A program made the translations under genes and the position numbers. Of a stretch of 64,000 nucleotides of DNA, positions 53,338 to 63,957 are shown in pieces (positions within the stretch are counted from its first letter, which is position 1; every line of letters starts with the position of its first letter). The DNA comes from G047528285 sp047528285. Lineage in GTDB: Bacteria > Pseudomonadota > Gammaproteobacteria > Enterobacterales > Enterobacteriaceae. The stretch is from NCBI GenBank assembly GCA_047528285.1, contig CP180022.1, positions 806,001 through 870,000 on the forward strand, in the 5' to 3' direction. The notes under the pieces are model-generated. The model was given only the letters and a program-made list of their open reading frames with translations. It made no database searches and was not told the origin of the DNA.

Positions 53338-54219
53338 TTAGGAAGATCTATTACCGGGAAGATATTGCCATCGGTAGGACCACAGTATTATAATCCCACC
53401 GGCCAGAATCATTGGAAAAGATAAAATCTGCCCCATGCTGATCATATCGTTAAATAATCCTATCTGTGGATCAGGCTGGCGAAAAAACTCTACTAGAGTG
53501 CGAAAGGTGCCGTAGAAAATCAAGAAGAACCCGGAGACACTTCCGATAGGGTGAGTCTTACGGATAAATATATTTAGAATAATAAAAAGCAGTATACCTT
53601 CAAGTAGCATCTCGTAAATCTGGGAGGGATGCCGCGGTAGCATGCCGTACCGTTCGAACAGTTCTTGCCACTGCGGATTAGACGATAGCACTATTAAATC
53701 GTCTTCCAGGGAACCTGGAAATAGGATCGCCCAGGGTGTATTAATGCTAACCCGTCCCCATAGCTCTCCGTTAATAAAATTTCCCAACCGTCCAGCTCCA
53801 AGGCCAAATGGTACAATTGGCGCAATAAAATCAGCCACCTGGAAAAAATGGCGATTGGTACGGTAAGCGAACCACAGCATTACCACGATAAGACCTATCA
53901 GCCCGCCGTGGAAGGACATGCCGCCGTTCCAGATCTTAAATAAATACAAAGGATTGTCGAGAAAAAGTGGTAGGTTATAAAATAGGACATAACCAATACG
54001 GCCGCCGATAAACAGTCCTAGAAACCCGATATAAAGAAGCTTTTCGACTTCTTCTTTGCTCCAGGTACTACTGCGAAAAAGACGTACGCGCCGTAGCGCC
54101 AACCACATGGCAAAGATGAAGCTTAACAAATACATCAGACCATACCAGCGTAGGGAAATAGCTCCAATAGTAAAGATTGCTGAATCAATTTGAGGAAAAG
54201 CTAAATAATGGCTCCTCAT
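53338..54219 (-). CDS. lgt: Phosphatidylglycerol--prolipoprotein diacylglyceryl transferase
   Basis: Lgt attaches diacylglycerol from phosphatidylglycerol to the lipobox cysteine of prolipoproteins, the first step of lipoprotein maturation, in the inner membrane. Seven hydrophobic segments can be made out across the protein. Conserved motifs are GGRIGYVLFYN, GGMSFHGGLIG (essential His) and GAGRLGNFINGELWGR (essential Arg and Asn). Length is 293 residues against 291. With PgsA supplying the lipid and BamB as a client, the pathway looks functional. Confidence 0.97.
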   Translation of the reverse strand: MRSHYLAFPQIDSAIFTIGAISLRWYGLMYLLSFIFAMWLALRRVRLFRSSTWSKEEVEKLLYIGFLGLFIGGRIGYVLFYNLPLFLDNPLYLFKIWNGGMSFHGGLIGLIVVMLWFAYRTNRHFFQVADFIAPIVPFGLGAGRLGNFINGELWGRVSINTPWAILFPGSLEDDLIVLSSNPQWQELFERYGMLPRHPSQIYEMLLEGILLFIILNIFIRKTHPIGSVSGFFLIFYGTFRTLVEFFRQPDPQIGLFNDMISMGQILSFPMILAGGIIILWSYRWQYLPGNRSS

Positions 54220-54224
54220 TCATA

Positions 54225-56480
54225 TAACTCCGATGTTATCGTTTTGTTATCTGGTTTACTATAATTGCTTCAAAAATAAGAATCAGTGCCGTATTGTACA
54301 TACAAATCGATTTGAAGGTGCCCTTATCTGCAAATGTTAATTAAGTATAACATAGCATAAAACATGGTGGTTTTAATATTTGTCGGGAGTATAAATAATC
54401 GCTTCAGCGTACTGCTAAGCGCTGTTCTAATCCATGATTGTTGTTATTTGATAGTGGAACTTCGATGCTCTTCTTTTTGGGATTTCGAGAATTTAATTGG
54501 TTAATCTCTGTCACTCATTTATATGTCGTATTGCGTAATAAATAGTTAAAACAGTTGATGTTGAGGTAGTTTATGCGGAGCGTGGTTTCAGACTAAGCCT
54601 AGCAATACATTTTTGTCCATCGACATTATGGTTTATCTTTGTTTTGCACTAGTGTAGGACTTACATATATTGTAATTCGCTGATAATTTTTTCTAGCGCC
54701 TCTAGCATGATTAAAGGTAAACTCTCATATTATTTGTTGTTGTCATGTTTAGTTCATTGCAATCTTCCGTCAGAAGATAGAGCGTTTCAGTTTATTGAAG
54801 CTAATCAATAAAATTGAGTTTTTATACTAAACGTTGGAAACGTAAATCATAATAAAAAATTAGTATAAATATTAATTTCTTGAAATTATATATCATCAAT
54901 TTTTTGATAAATTCTTATTATAATCAGCAGATATTAAAGTATTTTTAACGGAATTTTCTGTACAATATTTCTCGCGGTTTTAGATAAGAAAACATCTTAT
55001 TAATTTCATAGTAATTTGGATCCGCGGTAAAGTCTGATGGTAATTTTTATTTTTATCGGAATATAGTTAAGTTTCTTATCGGCAACCGATATCTATCGTG
55101 TATAGATATGATAAATTTTATCTGAAAACAGTCTTGATGATTTTTAATATAAATAGAAGACTTAATTATGGGTAAATTATATCTATTAAAAATAAGGTTC
55201 TACATCATATCTTATTTTTATTTAAGTTTTACTTGTTCTGATTTTTGTTGCGATTGATTTAGTTTGAAAGAGCATAAAGTATATCTTTTATTTATATATT
55301 CGATGTTGATAATGCCATTATAAGTTCTATTAAAAATTTGTGTGGTTTTTATTAGATGAAGCGCAAATGATAAAAATCAAATCTTTAATTTTAGTAAAGA
55401 GTGATAAGTAAGATATGCAATATCTAGAATTTATTATATAGTTTAATATATAAGTTATAGTTTTTGTTGAGATTAATTAATGATTAATAATATTTAAGGT
55501 AATTATATGCCTTTTGGGTATAATAAAATATTTTATTCTAGAGGTGTTTGATATCAATAAAATCAAATTATTCAACTTAATATATTATTATATTTTTACT
55601 TATCACATAGAGCTCCTGGTCTAAAAAACGTTATAAACGTATTACGTATAATTCAAGTTAAATATTATTTAAATATTTCTAACATAGGATAATAAATTAT
55701 TATTTCGTATTTTTATATTACTCGGTTACAGAGTAATATTAAAGTAAGTATAATTCTTTTATGCTATAAAAGGTTTTATTAATGTTTTGTATATCATAAA
55801 ATACATTATATTTAATTAATATTAAATCACTCGTTTTAGAATGAGTGTGAGTGAAGTTATTGAAAAAATTTTGTAATTTTAAATATTTTAAAATGGCATT
55901 TAAAAATTGCCATTGAGTAGGATTTCTGAATTTTGTATTAGATATTCTAAATGTAATATATAGTCTACAGCAACCAATTGGTTTTTAGCTACTTTATAAT
56001 TACTAACTAATATATTGAGATCGGGTTTGTTATATTTCTGTACAGAAATATTATTTATTAATAGAATCATATATATAAAGTTTTTCCTGCTTCTATATAT
56101 CAGAAGAAGTAAAAGAATATTTTTAATATTATATAGTTAACAACTAAACATATCATTAAAATATTAAATTTGCTGTTCAGATCACTTCAAGTTATTTATA
56201 AAATAAAAAACTTAATACTGATTATTATAAGTGGTATGTTTAATAGAGAAAAGATCATATCATACATGATGATGTGTTTTAGCTATAGCAGAGTTACGAG
56301 CGATATATTGCATGTAGTTTAAACAAACTATTACTTGTTTAGTATTTGAGTAGTATCATTTAAATAATAGTGACAACTGAGCTTAAAACATTCGGAATAT
56401 CTATAGCCTTCTTAACAATTTTTTGAAAAAAATTGAGGGTAAATTACCTGATTTAGACGCCTTTCCTCTGTAAAATAAAG
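54225..56480 (-). pseudogene. ptsP: Decayed nitrogen-PTS enzyme I (PtsP)
   Basis: In E. coli ptsP (2247 bases) lies between rppH and lgt. The gap here is 2271 bases. On the minus strand near 54710 the sequence MLEALEKIISE matches MLRALAMIARE. Further down, near 54610-54510, a frame with C, A, L, V, Y, R and I falls gap-free on the PtsP stretch that begins CVAILIG and ends YLLRRID. Stops interrupt both. The size match to a full gene argues for decay by point change with little net deletion. PtsP phosphorylates NPr in the regulatory PTS. Confidence 0.7.
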
Positions 56481-56491
56481 GCGAATATAGG

Positions 56492-56983
56492 TTATTGAGA
56501 ATCCCTGTAATATGATACCAGTTTCCCAGAAAATTCTTTCATTACTAATCGATAAACATCTCTTTTAAAACAAACAACTTTTCGTATTGGAAACCAGAAG
56601 CTAACCCAGCGCCATCCGTCAAATTCAGGGATTTTTCCGCGTTCCATATTAATATGGGCATCCGGACACATAAGCTGTAAAAGAAACCATTTTTGTTTCT
56701 GGCCAAAACATAGAGGTTTACTGTTCCAACGCACTAATCGCTTTGGAATCTTATAATATAACCAGTTACGTGTGGAACCTAGGATAAGCACATCTTTGCG
56801 GCTCAAACCTACTTCTTCGAGCAGCTCGCGGTACATTGCTTGCAATGTAGTTTCGCCAGCGTTAATGCCGCCTTGTGGAAATTGCCAAGAATGTTGTCTA
56901 TATCGCCTGGCCAACAGTACCTGCCCATCAAGATTACAGATTACAATCCCAACATTCAGGCGGTAGCCATCATCAGAGATCAC
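56492..56983 (-). CDS. rppH: RNA pyrophosphohydrolase
   Basis: RppH removes pyrophosphate from the 5' end of mRNAs, starting RNase E-dependent decay. The Nudix box GGINAGETTLQAMYRELLEEVG (about 38-59) has all the signature Gly, Glu and Arg residues. The segments QHSWQFPQGG and TRNWLYYKIPKRLVRW match E. coli. Length is 163 residues against 176: the poorly conserved basic tail is missing. It diverges from mutH as in E. coli; its downstream partner ptsP is dead. Confidence 0.95.
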   Translation of the reverse strand: MISDDGYRLNVGIVICNLDGQVLLARRYRQHSWQFPQGGINAGETTLQAMYRELLEEVGLSRKDVLILGSTRNWLYYKIPKRLVRWNSKPLCFGQKQKWFLLQLMCPDAHINMERGKIPEFDGWRWVSFWFPIRKVVCFKRDVYRLVMKEFSGKLVSYYRDSQ

Positions 56984-57726
56984 CGGACTACCTCTATTCT
57001 ATATAAGAGTTTTTATTATTTCATATTATCTCTTCTCGGTAAACCATTTATTTTACTAATTATTAATGCATGATATTGTATAACTCGATTTATGATATCA
57101 AGTTATTAAAATCTAGACGGTAAGCTCGTGTCTACCTTATATACTTGTTGTGGAATAGTCTTGTATATAATATCAAATTAGATGTATGAAATTTCCATTT
57201 CTAAGTTTATGTATGAAAATTAAAAAATAGATAAAAATTAAGAAACTAAAATCTTTTTATACGAAATTTGTTATCTCGACTCAGTTAATGTTGTATAGTA
57301 AAAACACACTGTGAATATATTATTTGTGGAAACCCATAGTGTTGTATAAATCATTATCAATATATCCGTTATAATAAAAAATAAACTGTATACAGATAAA
57401 ATAATTCTCTTTCCTACTAGATAACATAAAATTGCATCTAATTATTTTTTTATATAAAACTTGTTAGTGAATTTTAATATATTTATAAAATCAAAACATT
57501 CCACTTTATCTTGCCAATATTTCTTATATTTAAGAACTTATTGAATAAATTAAAATAGTAAATGTAGTCCTTTTCTACGTTTTAATGTAAATATGGCTAT
57601 AAATTATTTTTTGAAAAAAATAAATAATATCTTATAATATGAAAAATATAAATATGAGTTATCGATCGACCATTAATTGTATAGTTTTTCCGAAAATGTC
57701 AAAAAATATTTAATTTGGAGCTGCAA
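56984..57726. other. Divergent rppH/mutH intergenic region
   Basis: About 740 AT-rich bases. It should contain both promoters; none could be singled out. No coding remnant was recognised. Confidence 0.4.
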
Positions 57727-58422
57727 ATGAACAGCTTGAGGTTAGTTTCTATTCCAAAAGGGCCGCCCGTCGATGAAAGAGAACTTCTGCGTCGTGCTGA
57801 TGCGTTGTCAGGGTTTTCTCTTGGAGAATTATCCGCTCAGGCCGATCTCGCGATTCCCGTTAATCTCAAGTACAAGAAAGGGTGGATAGGCTTACTGTTA
57901 GAACGTTTTCTTGGTGCTAATGCAGGGAATAAGCCAGCGCAAGATTTTCCCGCTATTGGCGTTGAGTTGAAAACTATTCCAGTAGATAGCAGCAGATGGC
58001 CGTTGGAAACGACATTCGTCTGTGTAGCACATTTAACCGGTAATAGTGGGATTACCTGGGAAAGAAGTTACGTGCGCTATAAGCTGGCACGAGTACTCTG
58101 GATCCCGGTTGAGGGGCAACGACGGAGTCCGTTACCTCTTCGTCGCATCGGGGTGCCGTTTTTCTGGAGTCCTAATGTAGAGGAAGAGCTACAGCTTCGG
58201 CGCGACTGGGAGGAGCTTATGGATCTAATCGTATTAGGTCAGGTAGAGCGAATCAATGCTCGCCATGGGGAGGTATTACAGTTGCGGCCTAAAGCTGCGA
58301 ATAGTCGAGTGCTAACTGCTGCTGTTGGCGTATTTGGCCAGCCTATTATGACGTTGCCGCGCGGGTTTTATCTAAAAAAAAATTTTACCTTCCAATTATT
58401 ATCGCGGCATTTTTTATTATAA
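57727..58422 (+). CDS. mutH: Mismatch-repair endonuclease MutH
   Basis: MutH nicks the unmethylated strand at hemimethylated GATC during mismatch repair, when activated by MutS and MutL. The catalytic Asp, Glu and Lys lie in DFPAIGVELKTIP (about residues 66-78). NSGITWERSYVRYKL, RVLWIPVEGQR and GFYLKKNFTFQLLSRHFLL match E. coli. A TTG four codons upstream extends the frame, but TTTGGAG sits six bases before the ATG at 57727, giving 231 residues (E. coli 229). Whether mutS, mutL and dam survive lies outside the window. Confidence 0.95.
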   Translation: MNSLRLVSIPKGPPVDERELLRRADALSGFSLGELSAQADLAIPVNLKYKKGWIGLLLERFLGANAGNKPAQDFPAIGVELKTIPVDSSRWPLETTFVCVAHLTGNSGITWERSYVRYKLARVLWIPVEGQRRSPLPLRRIGVPFFWSPNVEEELQLRRDWEELMDLIVLGQVERINARHGEVLQLRPKAANSRVLTAAVGVFGQPIMTLPRGFYLKKNFTFQLLSRHFLL

Positions 58423-58429
58423 TCCTACT

Positions 58430-58932
58430 TTGGGTTATCGGTATTCCAGAAATCGCATATCAAATTATGATTTATGTTTAGTTTAAAGTTTATAATTCTT
58501 GTTTTGATTTCTGATTCAATCGCGTAGCTGGGCGATTAAGTTTATAACCTCTTCTAAAAAATTATCTTTTGGATTATAATGATATCTGTTTCCTTTTTTT
58601 TAAAAGTTGTAAAGTTTTTTCTTAAAACAGTAAACCAGACTTCTTATTGAGTTTTTTGAGCGCCATTGTGATCAGGTGGTTTTAATGGTTTAACTTTTCT
58701 AGACTAGAATTTTTTGAGTTGTTTTTGTTTGCTTAAAAATATGATTTTGCTTGCGATTTAGTTTTTAGTTGAATTATTTTATTTAGAAATTCTATTTTGG
58801 AATACTTAAATCATTTGCATACTAGCTTGGTATGAAAATATAGCAGGATTCAATCACATCTTGGCATTTTTCATTTGGATGATGATGTTGAATATTTTTA
58901 CCAGCCTGAATTTATCATCGCCGCGAGGCGAT
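58430..58932 (+). pseudogene. ygdQ: Decayed TerC-family membrane protein YgdQ
   Basis: Downstream of mutH the sequence from 58643 reads LLSFLSAIVIRWF, and five positions later FS. This aligns with the YgdQ stretch VSSFLGAIVQIML and the FSLDSV that follows. Near 58895, IFTSLNL matches VESLNL at the C-terminus, close to the predicted place. The 5' third is deleted. mutH-ygdQ is the E. coli order. The function of YgdQ is not established. Confidence 0.55.
58917..58932 (+). terminator. Small GC-rich hairpin at the end of the ygdQ remnant
   Basis: ATCGCC-GCGA-GGCGAT, six perfect pairs with a GCGA tetraloop, directly after the last recognisable ygdQ codons. It is probably the ancestral terminator of mutH-ygdQ, though no strong T-run follows. 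Confidence 0.4.
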
Positions 58933-60120
58933 AAGACTCTTACTTACCTAGTTCTGATAAGTATCTGTTGGTTACAATTCTGGTATAAGTAATTGAGGGT
59001 TATTTTGTCGGCTCTATGATTTAGCTTCGTAAATAAATTAAACTATTAGGTCATAGTTTTACTAGATTACTACTGTTATTTTAACATCAAATTTTTATGT
59101 GCATACATTAAATTTATAAACCTTTCATTGTGGCATAATTATAATAAAGATTGCAAATAACTTATGGTTTTGATGATATAGTTCTATAAATCTTCCGTTG
59201 TTGCATGAATGGATAAAAATTTTTTGAGCATGTCTCAGACCATGGTCTGAGACCCTATTATAAAGCACGATAGTTTTGATGAAGAAATAAATATTTCTTT
59301 TTGAAATGGATTTTTTAACTTGATTATTAAAATAATAAAAAATATTTCTGCATTGTCTAGATTATTTACTTTTTAACAGTTAATAAAAGTGTTAAATATT
59401 AGTGCGTTATCGTACATGATGCTGATCATGCGATTAAATAGTCCATTAGATTTATGGATGACACCAATCCTGAATTTTTTTGAGGCTAGAAAGAATATCT
59501 TTTTGGGCAAGGTGGCACTGAAAAATATAGAGTATTATGTAAGTATTATCTGTGATGGATAATATAACGCATGAACTTATATGTGCTGATTTATCGTTTA
59601 TCAGTATCATTGATGGCAAGCGGATTTACTAGTTTTGAGAAACTGGATTAGGGAAAATCAGAAAAGCGTCAAAAGCCAACGCTGCTGATTATATGAAGTT
59701 TAAATTATTGCTTATATAAATAGTAAGTCGCTTATCACATCGCTTAGTTATGATTAGTATTGATCATGTTTATTCACATAAACACGTATAATTTTTTCCA
59801 ATCAAAAAAAAATTGTATGGATCTAATCATGAAATTAAATTTCAAAGATTCTAAAAAAAATCTAGAAGCATGATACATGCTATGTCACTAGCAATATATT
59901 TTTATAGCTGTTTTCATGGTCTATGGAAGAAAAATACAACGATATATTGGTTTAATATATCGTCTATCAAGTATAGCAATAAAAATAAAAATATCAAAAC
60001 TGATCCAGTTTTTTGGAATGGCTGACATATTACTTAATACTCAGTGATACTGATATCTGAATTTATACAAGCAGAAATAATCTTGATAGTGAGAGGTGCC
60101 ATTGTCTTTCTGTAGGGCGT
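58933..60120. other. AT-rich spacer between ygdQ and sfsA remnants
   Basis: About 1.2 kb joining two blocks that are far apart in E. coli. Apart from the 22-base palindrome at 59232, I see nothing definite. Confidence 0.4.
59232..59253. repeat. Perfect 22-base palindrome
   Basis: GTCTCAGACCATGGTCTGAG followed by AC reads identically on both strands. As RNA it would form a 9-bp stem with a small loop. Surroundings are AT-rich and without genes. It could be a relic terminator or a protein-binding site; nothing decides. Confidence 0.5.
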
Positions 60121-60860
60121 GTGGGTGAAAAATATCTATGCTTTGTGAAATTTTGTAAAGTCAAGAACTATAGAAAATATTTTATTGAAAGGCTCTCACC
60201 ATGGTTATGTTATAATATAAATTTATTATTTTAATTCAGCAACCATTTGCCATGCTATGGCAGGTAGAAATAGTTAAATCATGTGATTTACTAGCGTGCA
60301 TTTTATTTTTCATGATTTCGCTTTAAGCTCAATCAAATATCCAGATTTAGCAGATCTATCTGCTTATCTATCATTTGTTATTAATACTATTGAATGCGTA
60401 ATCTTTTATAGATTTTTTAAATGAAGCATAGAGAACATATTATATGAAGATATTTAATTGAAATTCTGTCTAACACATTTCAAACAGGTGTTATCTAGTT
60501 AAGGATTGTTAATTTTGTTTATTGTTATTTCATCCGAACTGTGCCTAAATATTCATTTTTATTCTATGTTGGCTGTGTCCCCTCTGAAGGATATCTTGAT
60601 AGTAGTGATGTATTGCACGATATCTTTTCATCTTACTATTTTTCTGCTCTTTTATAGAAAAGAGTTGCTTGATGGGTTATGTTTTTAGTAGGGCTCTGAG
60701 TGATTTTAAACTTTTTCATTCCATAAGGATCGGAAGTTCAAATTGTAGTAATGATCTAATCTAGCAATCATATCAAATTTTGATTCATTTAATAAAATCC
60801 ATATAACTTAATTACTTTTCTACTCACGTTCTAAATAAATTATAATGTAAACTTATTAAT
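60121..60860 (+). pseudogene. sfsA: Decayed sugar-fermentation-stimulation protein SfsA
   Basis: At 60169 NYRKYFIERLSPW aligns gap-free with RYKRFLADVITPD. At 60254 AMAG matches AMTG. At 60335 KYPDLADLS matches KYPHTWELT, followed by VINTI for CVNTL. The distances predict a gene from about 60121 to 60860, equal to 234 codons. Stops and frameshifts are present. sfsA-dksA is the E. coli order, and dksA follows. Confidence 0.7.
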
Positions 60861-61189
60861 AATAATGGTGAGTATTCAATTATTGTAATTGACATGGATC
60901 ATCATTCTTTTTCAAGATCTCTTATATATTCATAATTAAAATTTATTTATGTTTTTGTGAAAAGCCTTGTGTTATGGATAGCTGTTATCTCGAAACGGTA
61001 TATCTGAATTTACGTATTGTTGTCGATCATAATTTCGTAAGGGACAACTTACAATAAAGTAGCACATACAATACATCAGTTTTTCAAAGTTTTCCGTCGC
61101 GCCGGATACGCCTTTCCTGATACCCTTGTCTAGTGGAAGTTATGAATAAATTGCTAACTTTAATGTCATCCGCTATTTATAGCGGCCAG

Positions 61190-61202
61190 CCCCGCGTTGG
61201 GG
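61190..61202 (+). promoter_or_regulatory. GC hairpin in the dksA leader
   Basis: CCCC-GCGTT-GGGG sits 31 bases before the dksA ATG in a short island of normal GC content that begins near 61095. The leader GGGGATTGCTAA and the AGAAGGAGAAG ribosome site follow. The preservation of this island against AT-rich DNA suggests that the leader is under selection. Confidence 0.4.
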
Positions 61203-61233
61203 ATTGCTAATATGTATTAGAAGGAGAAGAAAT

Positions 61234-61689
61234 ATGCAAGCAGGGCAAAACCGTAAGATATCCTCTTTGAGCATTCTAGCCATCGCTGGCGTGGAATCAT
61301 ACCATCAAAAGCTTGGTGAGGAGTACATGAGTGAGGGCCAGCTTCTGCATTTTAAGTGCATTCTTGAGGCATGGCGTAATCAGCTTAGAGATGAAGTAGG
61401 CCGTACTCTTTCGCATATGCAAGATGAGGCCGCTAATTTTCCAGATCCAGTAGATCGTGCTGCGCAGGAGGAAGAATTCAGCTTAGAGTTGCGTAATCGT
61501 GATCGAGAACGAAAACTCATTAAGAAAATTGAAAAAACCCTTAAGAAAGTAGAAGATAATGATTTTGGATTTTGTGAATCTTGCGGGGTAGAAATCGGTA
61601 TTCGCCGGCTGGAAGCACGGCCGACGGCCGATTTATGTATTGACTGCAAGACCTTATCTGAAATTCGTGAAAAGCAGATGACGGGATGA
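61234..61689 (+). CDS. dksA: RNA polymerase-binding transcription factor DksA
   Basis: DksA enters the RNA polymerase secondary channel and, with ppGpp, adjusts rRNA and biosynthetic promoters. The coiled coil (about 35-110) has the acidic tip NFPDPVDRAAQEEE with the two key aspartates. The zinc finger is CESCG followed by CIDC. Length is 151 residues, the same as E. coli. An in-frame ATG ten codons upstream exists, but MQAGQNRKISSLSILAIAGV aligns with E. coli from 61234 and has a strong AGAAGGAGAAG before it. Confidence 0.97.
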   Translation: MQAGQNRKISSLSILAIAGVESYHQKLGEEYMSEGQLLHFKCILEAWRNQLRDEVGRTLSHMQDEAANFPDPVDRAAQEEEFSLELRNRDRERKLIKKIEKTLKKVEDNDFGFCESCGVEIGIRRLEARPTADLCIDCKTLSEIREKQMTG

Positions 61690-61713
61690 GTATCAACGAA
61701 GTATATTCATGAT

Positions 61714-62100
61714 ATAGGTGATAAAAATTATTAGGTCGCGGTAACTAAATTTTATTCAGCCTTTTTATTAATCTAGGGGAGGCGTGATGATTTTTTAATT
61801 AAAGTTAATTATAGTTGAACTATTTTTATTAAAAAAATATTTTGATTAAATTTATTGATTTAGTTTATTCTATATTTTTTAGAATCTTCATTCTAAAAAT
61901 GTATTATGGTAAATGATGTATCTGGTCATTTTGCATTAAAGCAGATAAATGTAAAATAATTGAAATGGGATGGGGGATATAGAGGCTATTTTTATAAATG
62001 TGGGTCATCATAAATTACGTATTTATCTCAGATAATTTATCAATTACCTACTGGTAGTAAATAATCATACTCATAGGATGAGTATGATATATCTCGAGCG
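61714..62100 (+). pseudogene. gluQ: Possible trace of glutamyl-Q tRNA(Asp) synthetase
   Basis: E. coli has gluQ just after dksA. Here, about 40 bases after dksA, GGTCGC (Gly-Arg) sits where the YIGRFAPS motif would start, and a frame with Y, S and L in the right places can be drawn. The rest is not alignable and only about 400 of 927 bases would fit before typA. Weak, mainly positional. Confidence 0.2.
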
Positions 62101-62122
62101 AATCTTGATTGTTTGCTTGACG

Positions 62123-62137
62123 GGGCCGCGCTGGCCC
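62123..62137 (-). terminator. GC-rich hairpin downstream of typA
   Basis: GGGCC-GCGCT-GGCCC, five G-C pairs, lies nine bases past the typA stop. It is an obvious GC spike in the region and a reasonable terminator or 3'-end stabiliser, although the following sequence on the typA strand is not a T-run. Confidence 0.45.
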
Positions 62138-62145
62138 ATTCGTCG

Positions 62146-63957
62146 TTATGAGCGTTTGGAATTTTTACGTTCGGTTTCGGTTAAAAAACGCTTATGTAAG
62201 CGGATAGATTTTGGCGTGACTTCTACTAATTCATCATCATCGATAAATTCCAGAGCCTGCTCTAGCGACATTTTTAGCGCCGGTACAAGTGTGATGGCTT
62301 CGTCAGTACCAGAAGCGCGCATGTTGGTAAGTTTTTTACCGGTTAAACAGTTTACAGTCAGATCGTTAGCACGAGTATGAATTCCGATAATTTGCCCTTC
62401 ATAAACTTCTGCGCCATGACTGAGGAAAAGTCGACCACGATCCTGCAAGTTATACAGAGCGTAGGCGACAGCTTTACCTCGACCGTTAGAGATTAGCACG
62501 CCGTTCTGGCGCCGGGCTATTTCGCCAGCGCACATATTGTCGTAGTGGCTAAAGGTGGCATACAAAAGACCGGTACCCGAAGTGATTGTCAAAAAATTAG
62601 TACGAAAACCAATTAAACCTCGACTCGGAATTAAGTAATCTAGACGGATTCGGCCTTTATTATCGGGCAGCATGTTGCGTATTTCGCCTTTACGGATTCC
62701 CATAGCTTCCATGATCGAACCTTGATGCTGCTCTTCAATATTCAAAGTAACAAATTCAAAAGGTTCTTGTTTAACACCATTGACGTTACGAAAAATTACT
62801 TTTGGGCGGGAGACGGCTATTTCGAATCCTTCACGACGCATATTTTCGATTAGCACAGACAGATGTAGTTCACCGCGGCCAGAAACGAAAAAAGTATCGG
62901 GATCCTCTGTTTCTTTCACGCGTAGCGCTACATTATGCATTAGTTCTTTATTTAAACGTTCCAGAATTTGGCGTGAGGTAACGTATTTTCCTTCCATACC
63001 GCAGAAAGGTGACTTATTTATACTGAATGACATAGATACGGTGGGTTCGTCAACCGTTAGCGGGGGTATGGCTTCTATTTGAGTTGGATCGCAAATGGTA
63101 TCTGAAATTTTCAGAGGACCCAAGCCAGTAATTGCAATGATATCACCTGCTTCAGCTACTTTAGATTTTATGCGCTCTAGGCCGAGATACCCAAGAACTT
63201 GGCTAACTTTACCATTGCGTCGGTTTCCTACGCTGTCCACGATGGTTACGTTTTGGTTTGGTTTTACCGATCCGCGCTTAATACGGCCGACCCCGATAAC
63301 ACCAACATAGCTGTTGTAGTCGAGTTGAGAAATATGCATTTGGAACGGGCTATTTATGTCAACATTTGGTGCCTCAACATTTTTTAAAATGGATTCAAAT
63401 AGTGGCGTCATATCATCAGCCATCTCTTCATGTTTTAAACCGGCGATACCGTTCAACGCGGATGTGTATACGATCGAAAAATCGAGTTGCTCATCGCTGG
63501 CACCTAGGTTAACAAACAAATCAAAAACTTGATCTACGACCCAGTCTGGACGTGCGCCTGTGCGATCTATTTTGTTGATGATAACGATAGGTTTAAAACC
63601 ATAATTGAATGCTTTCTGTGTTACGAACCGAGTCTGAGGCATTGGACCATCCATGGCATCAACAAGTAGTAATACCGAGTCAACCATTGACATTACGCGT
63701 TCAACTTCGCCTCCAAAATCAGCGTGCCCCGGTGTATCAACGATATTAATTCGGTAGTTTCGCCAGTTTATGGCTGTATTTTTAGCGATAATGGTAATTC
63801 CACGCTCTTTTTCTAAATCATTGGAATCCATCACTCGTTCGGTTGCATCGTTACGGTCACCGAGCGTACCGGATTGTTGCAATAATTTATCAACAAGGGT
63901 TGTTTTACCGTGGTCTACATGTGCGATGATGGCGATGTTCCGTAATTTTTCGCTCAT
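62146..63957 (-). CDS. typA: Ribosome-associated GTPase TypA/BipA
   Basis: TypA is a translational GTPase of the EF-G/LepA type that assists 50S assembly and stress adaptation. The G domain has AHVDHGKTT (residue 12), DTPGHADFGG and NKIDR. Domains II, III and V follow with FQMHISQLDYNSYVG, SGRGELHLSVLIENMRREG and RLDYLIPSRGLIGFR. The C-terminal part has NCLTGKKLTNMRASGTDEA. Length is 603 residues against 607, the last few being lost or changed. Its usual divergent neighbour glnA would be beyond the window. Confidence 0.97.
   Translation of the reverse strand: MSEKLRNIAIIAHVDHGKTTLVDKLLQQSGTLGDRNDATERVMDSNDLEKERGITIIAKNTAINWRNYRINIVDTPGHADFGGEVERVMSMVDSVLLLVDAMDGPMPQTRFVTQKAFNYGFKPIVIINKIDRTGARPDWVVDQVFDLFVNLGASDEQLDFSIVYTSALNGIAGLKHEEMADDMTPLFESILKNVEAPNVDINSPFQMHISQLDYNSYVGVIGVGRIKRGSVKPNQNVTIVDSVGNRRNGKVSQVLGYLGLERIKSKVAEAGDIIAITGLGPLKISDTICDPTQIEAIPPLTVDEPTVSMSFSINKSPFCGMEGKYVTSRQILERLNKELMHNVALRVKETEDPDTFFVSGRGELHLSVLIENMRREGFEIAVSRPKVIFRNVNGVKQEPFEFVTLNIEEQHQGSIMEAMGIRKGEIRNMLPDNKGRIRLDYLIPSRGLIGFRTNFLTITSGTGLLYATFSHYDNMCAGEIARRQNGVLISNGRGKAVAYALYNLQDRGRLFLSHGAEVYEGQIIGIHTRANDLTVNCLTGKKLTNMRASGTDEAITLVPALKMSLEQALEFIDDDELVEVTPKSIRLHKRFLTETERKNSKRS

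Noticed and set aside
57715..57726. TTG start for mutH
   Set aside because: The ribosome site is correctly spaced from the ATG at 57727, and the shorter protein matches the family length.
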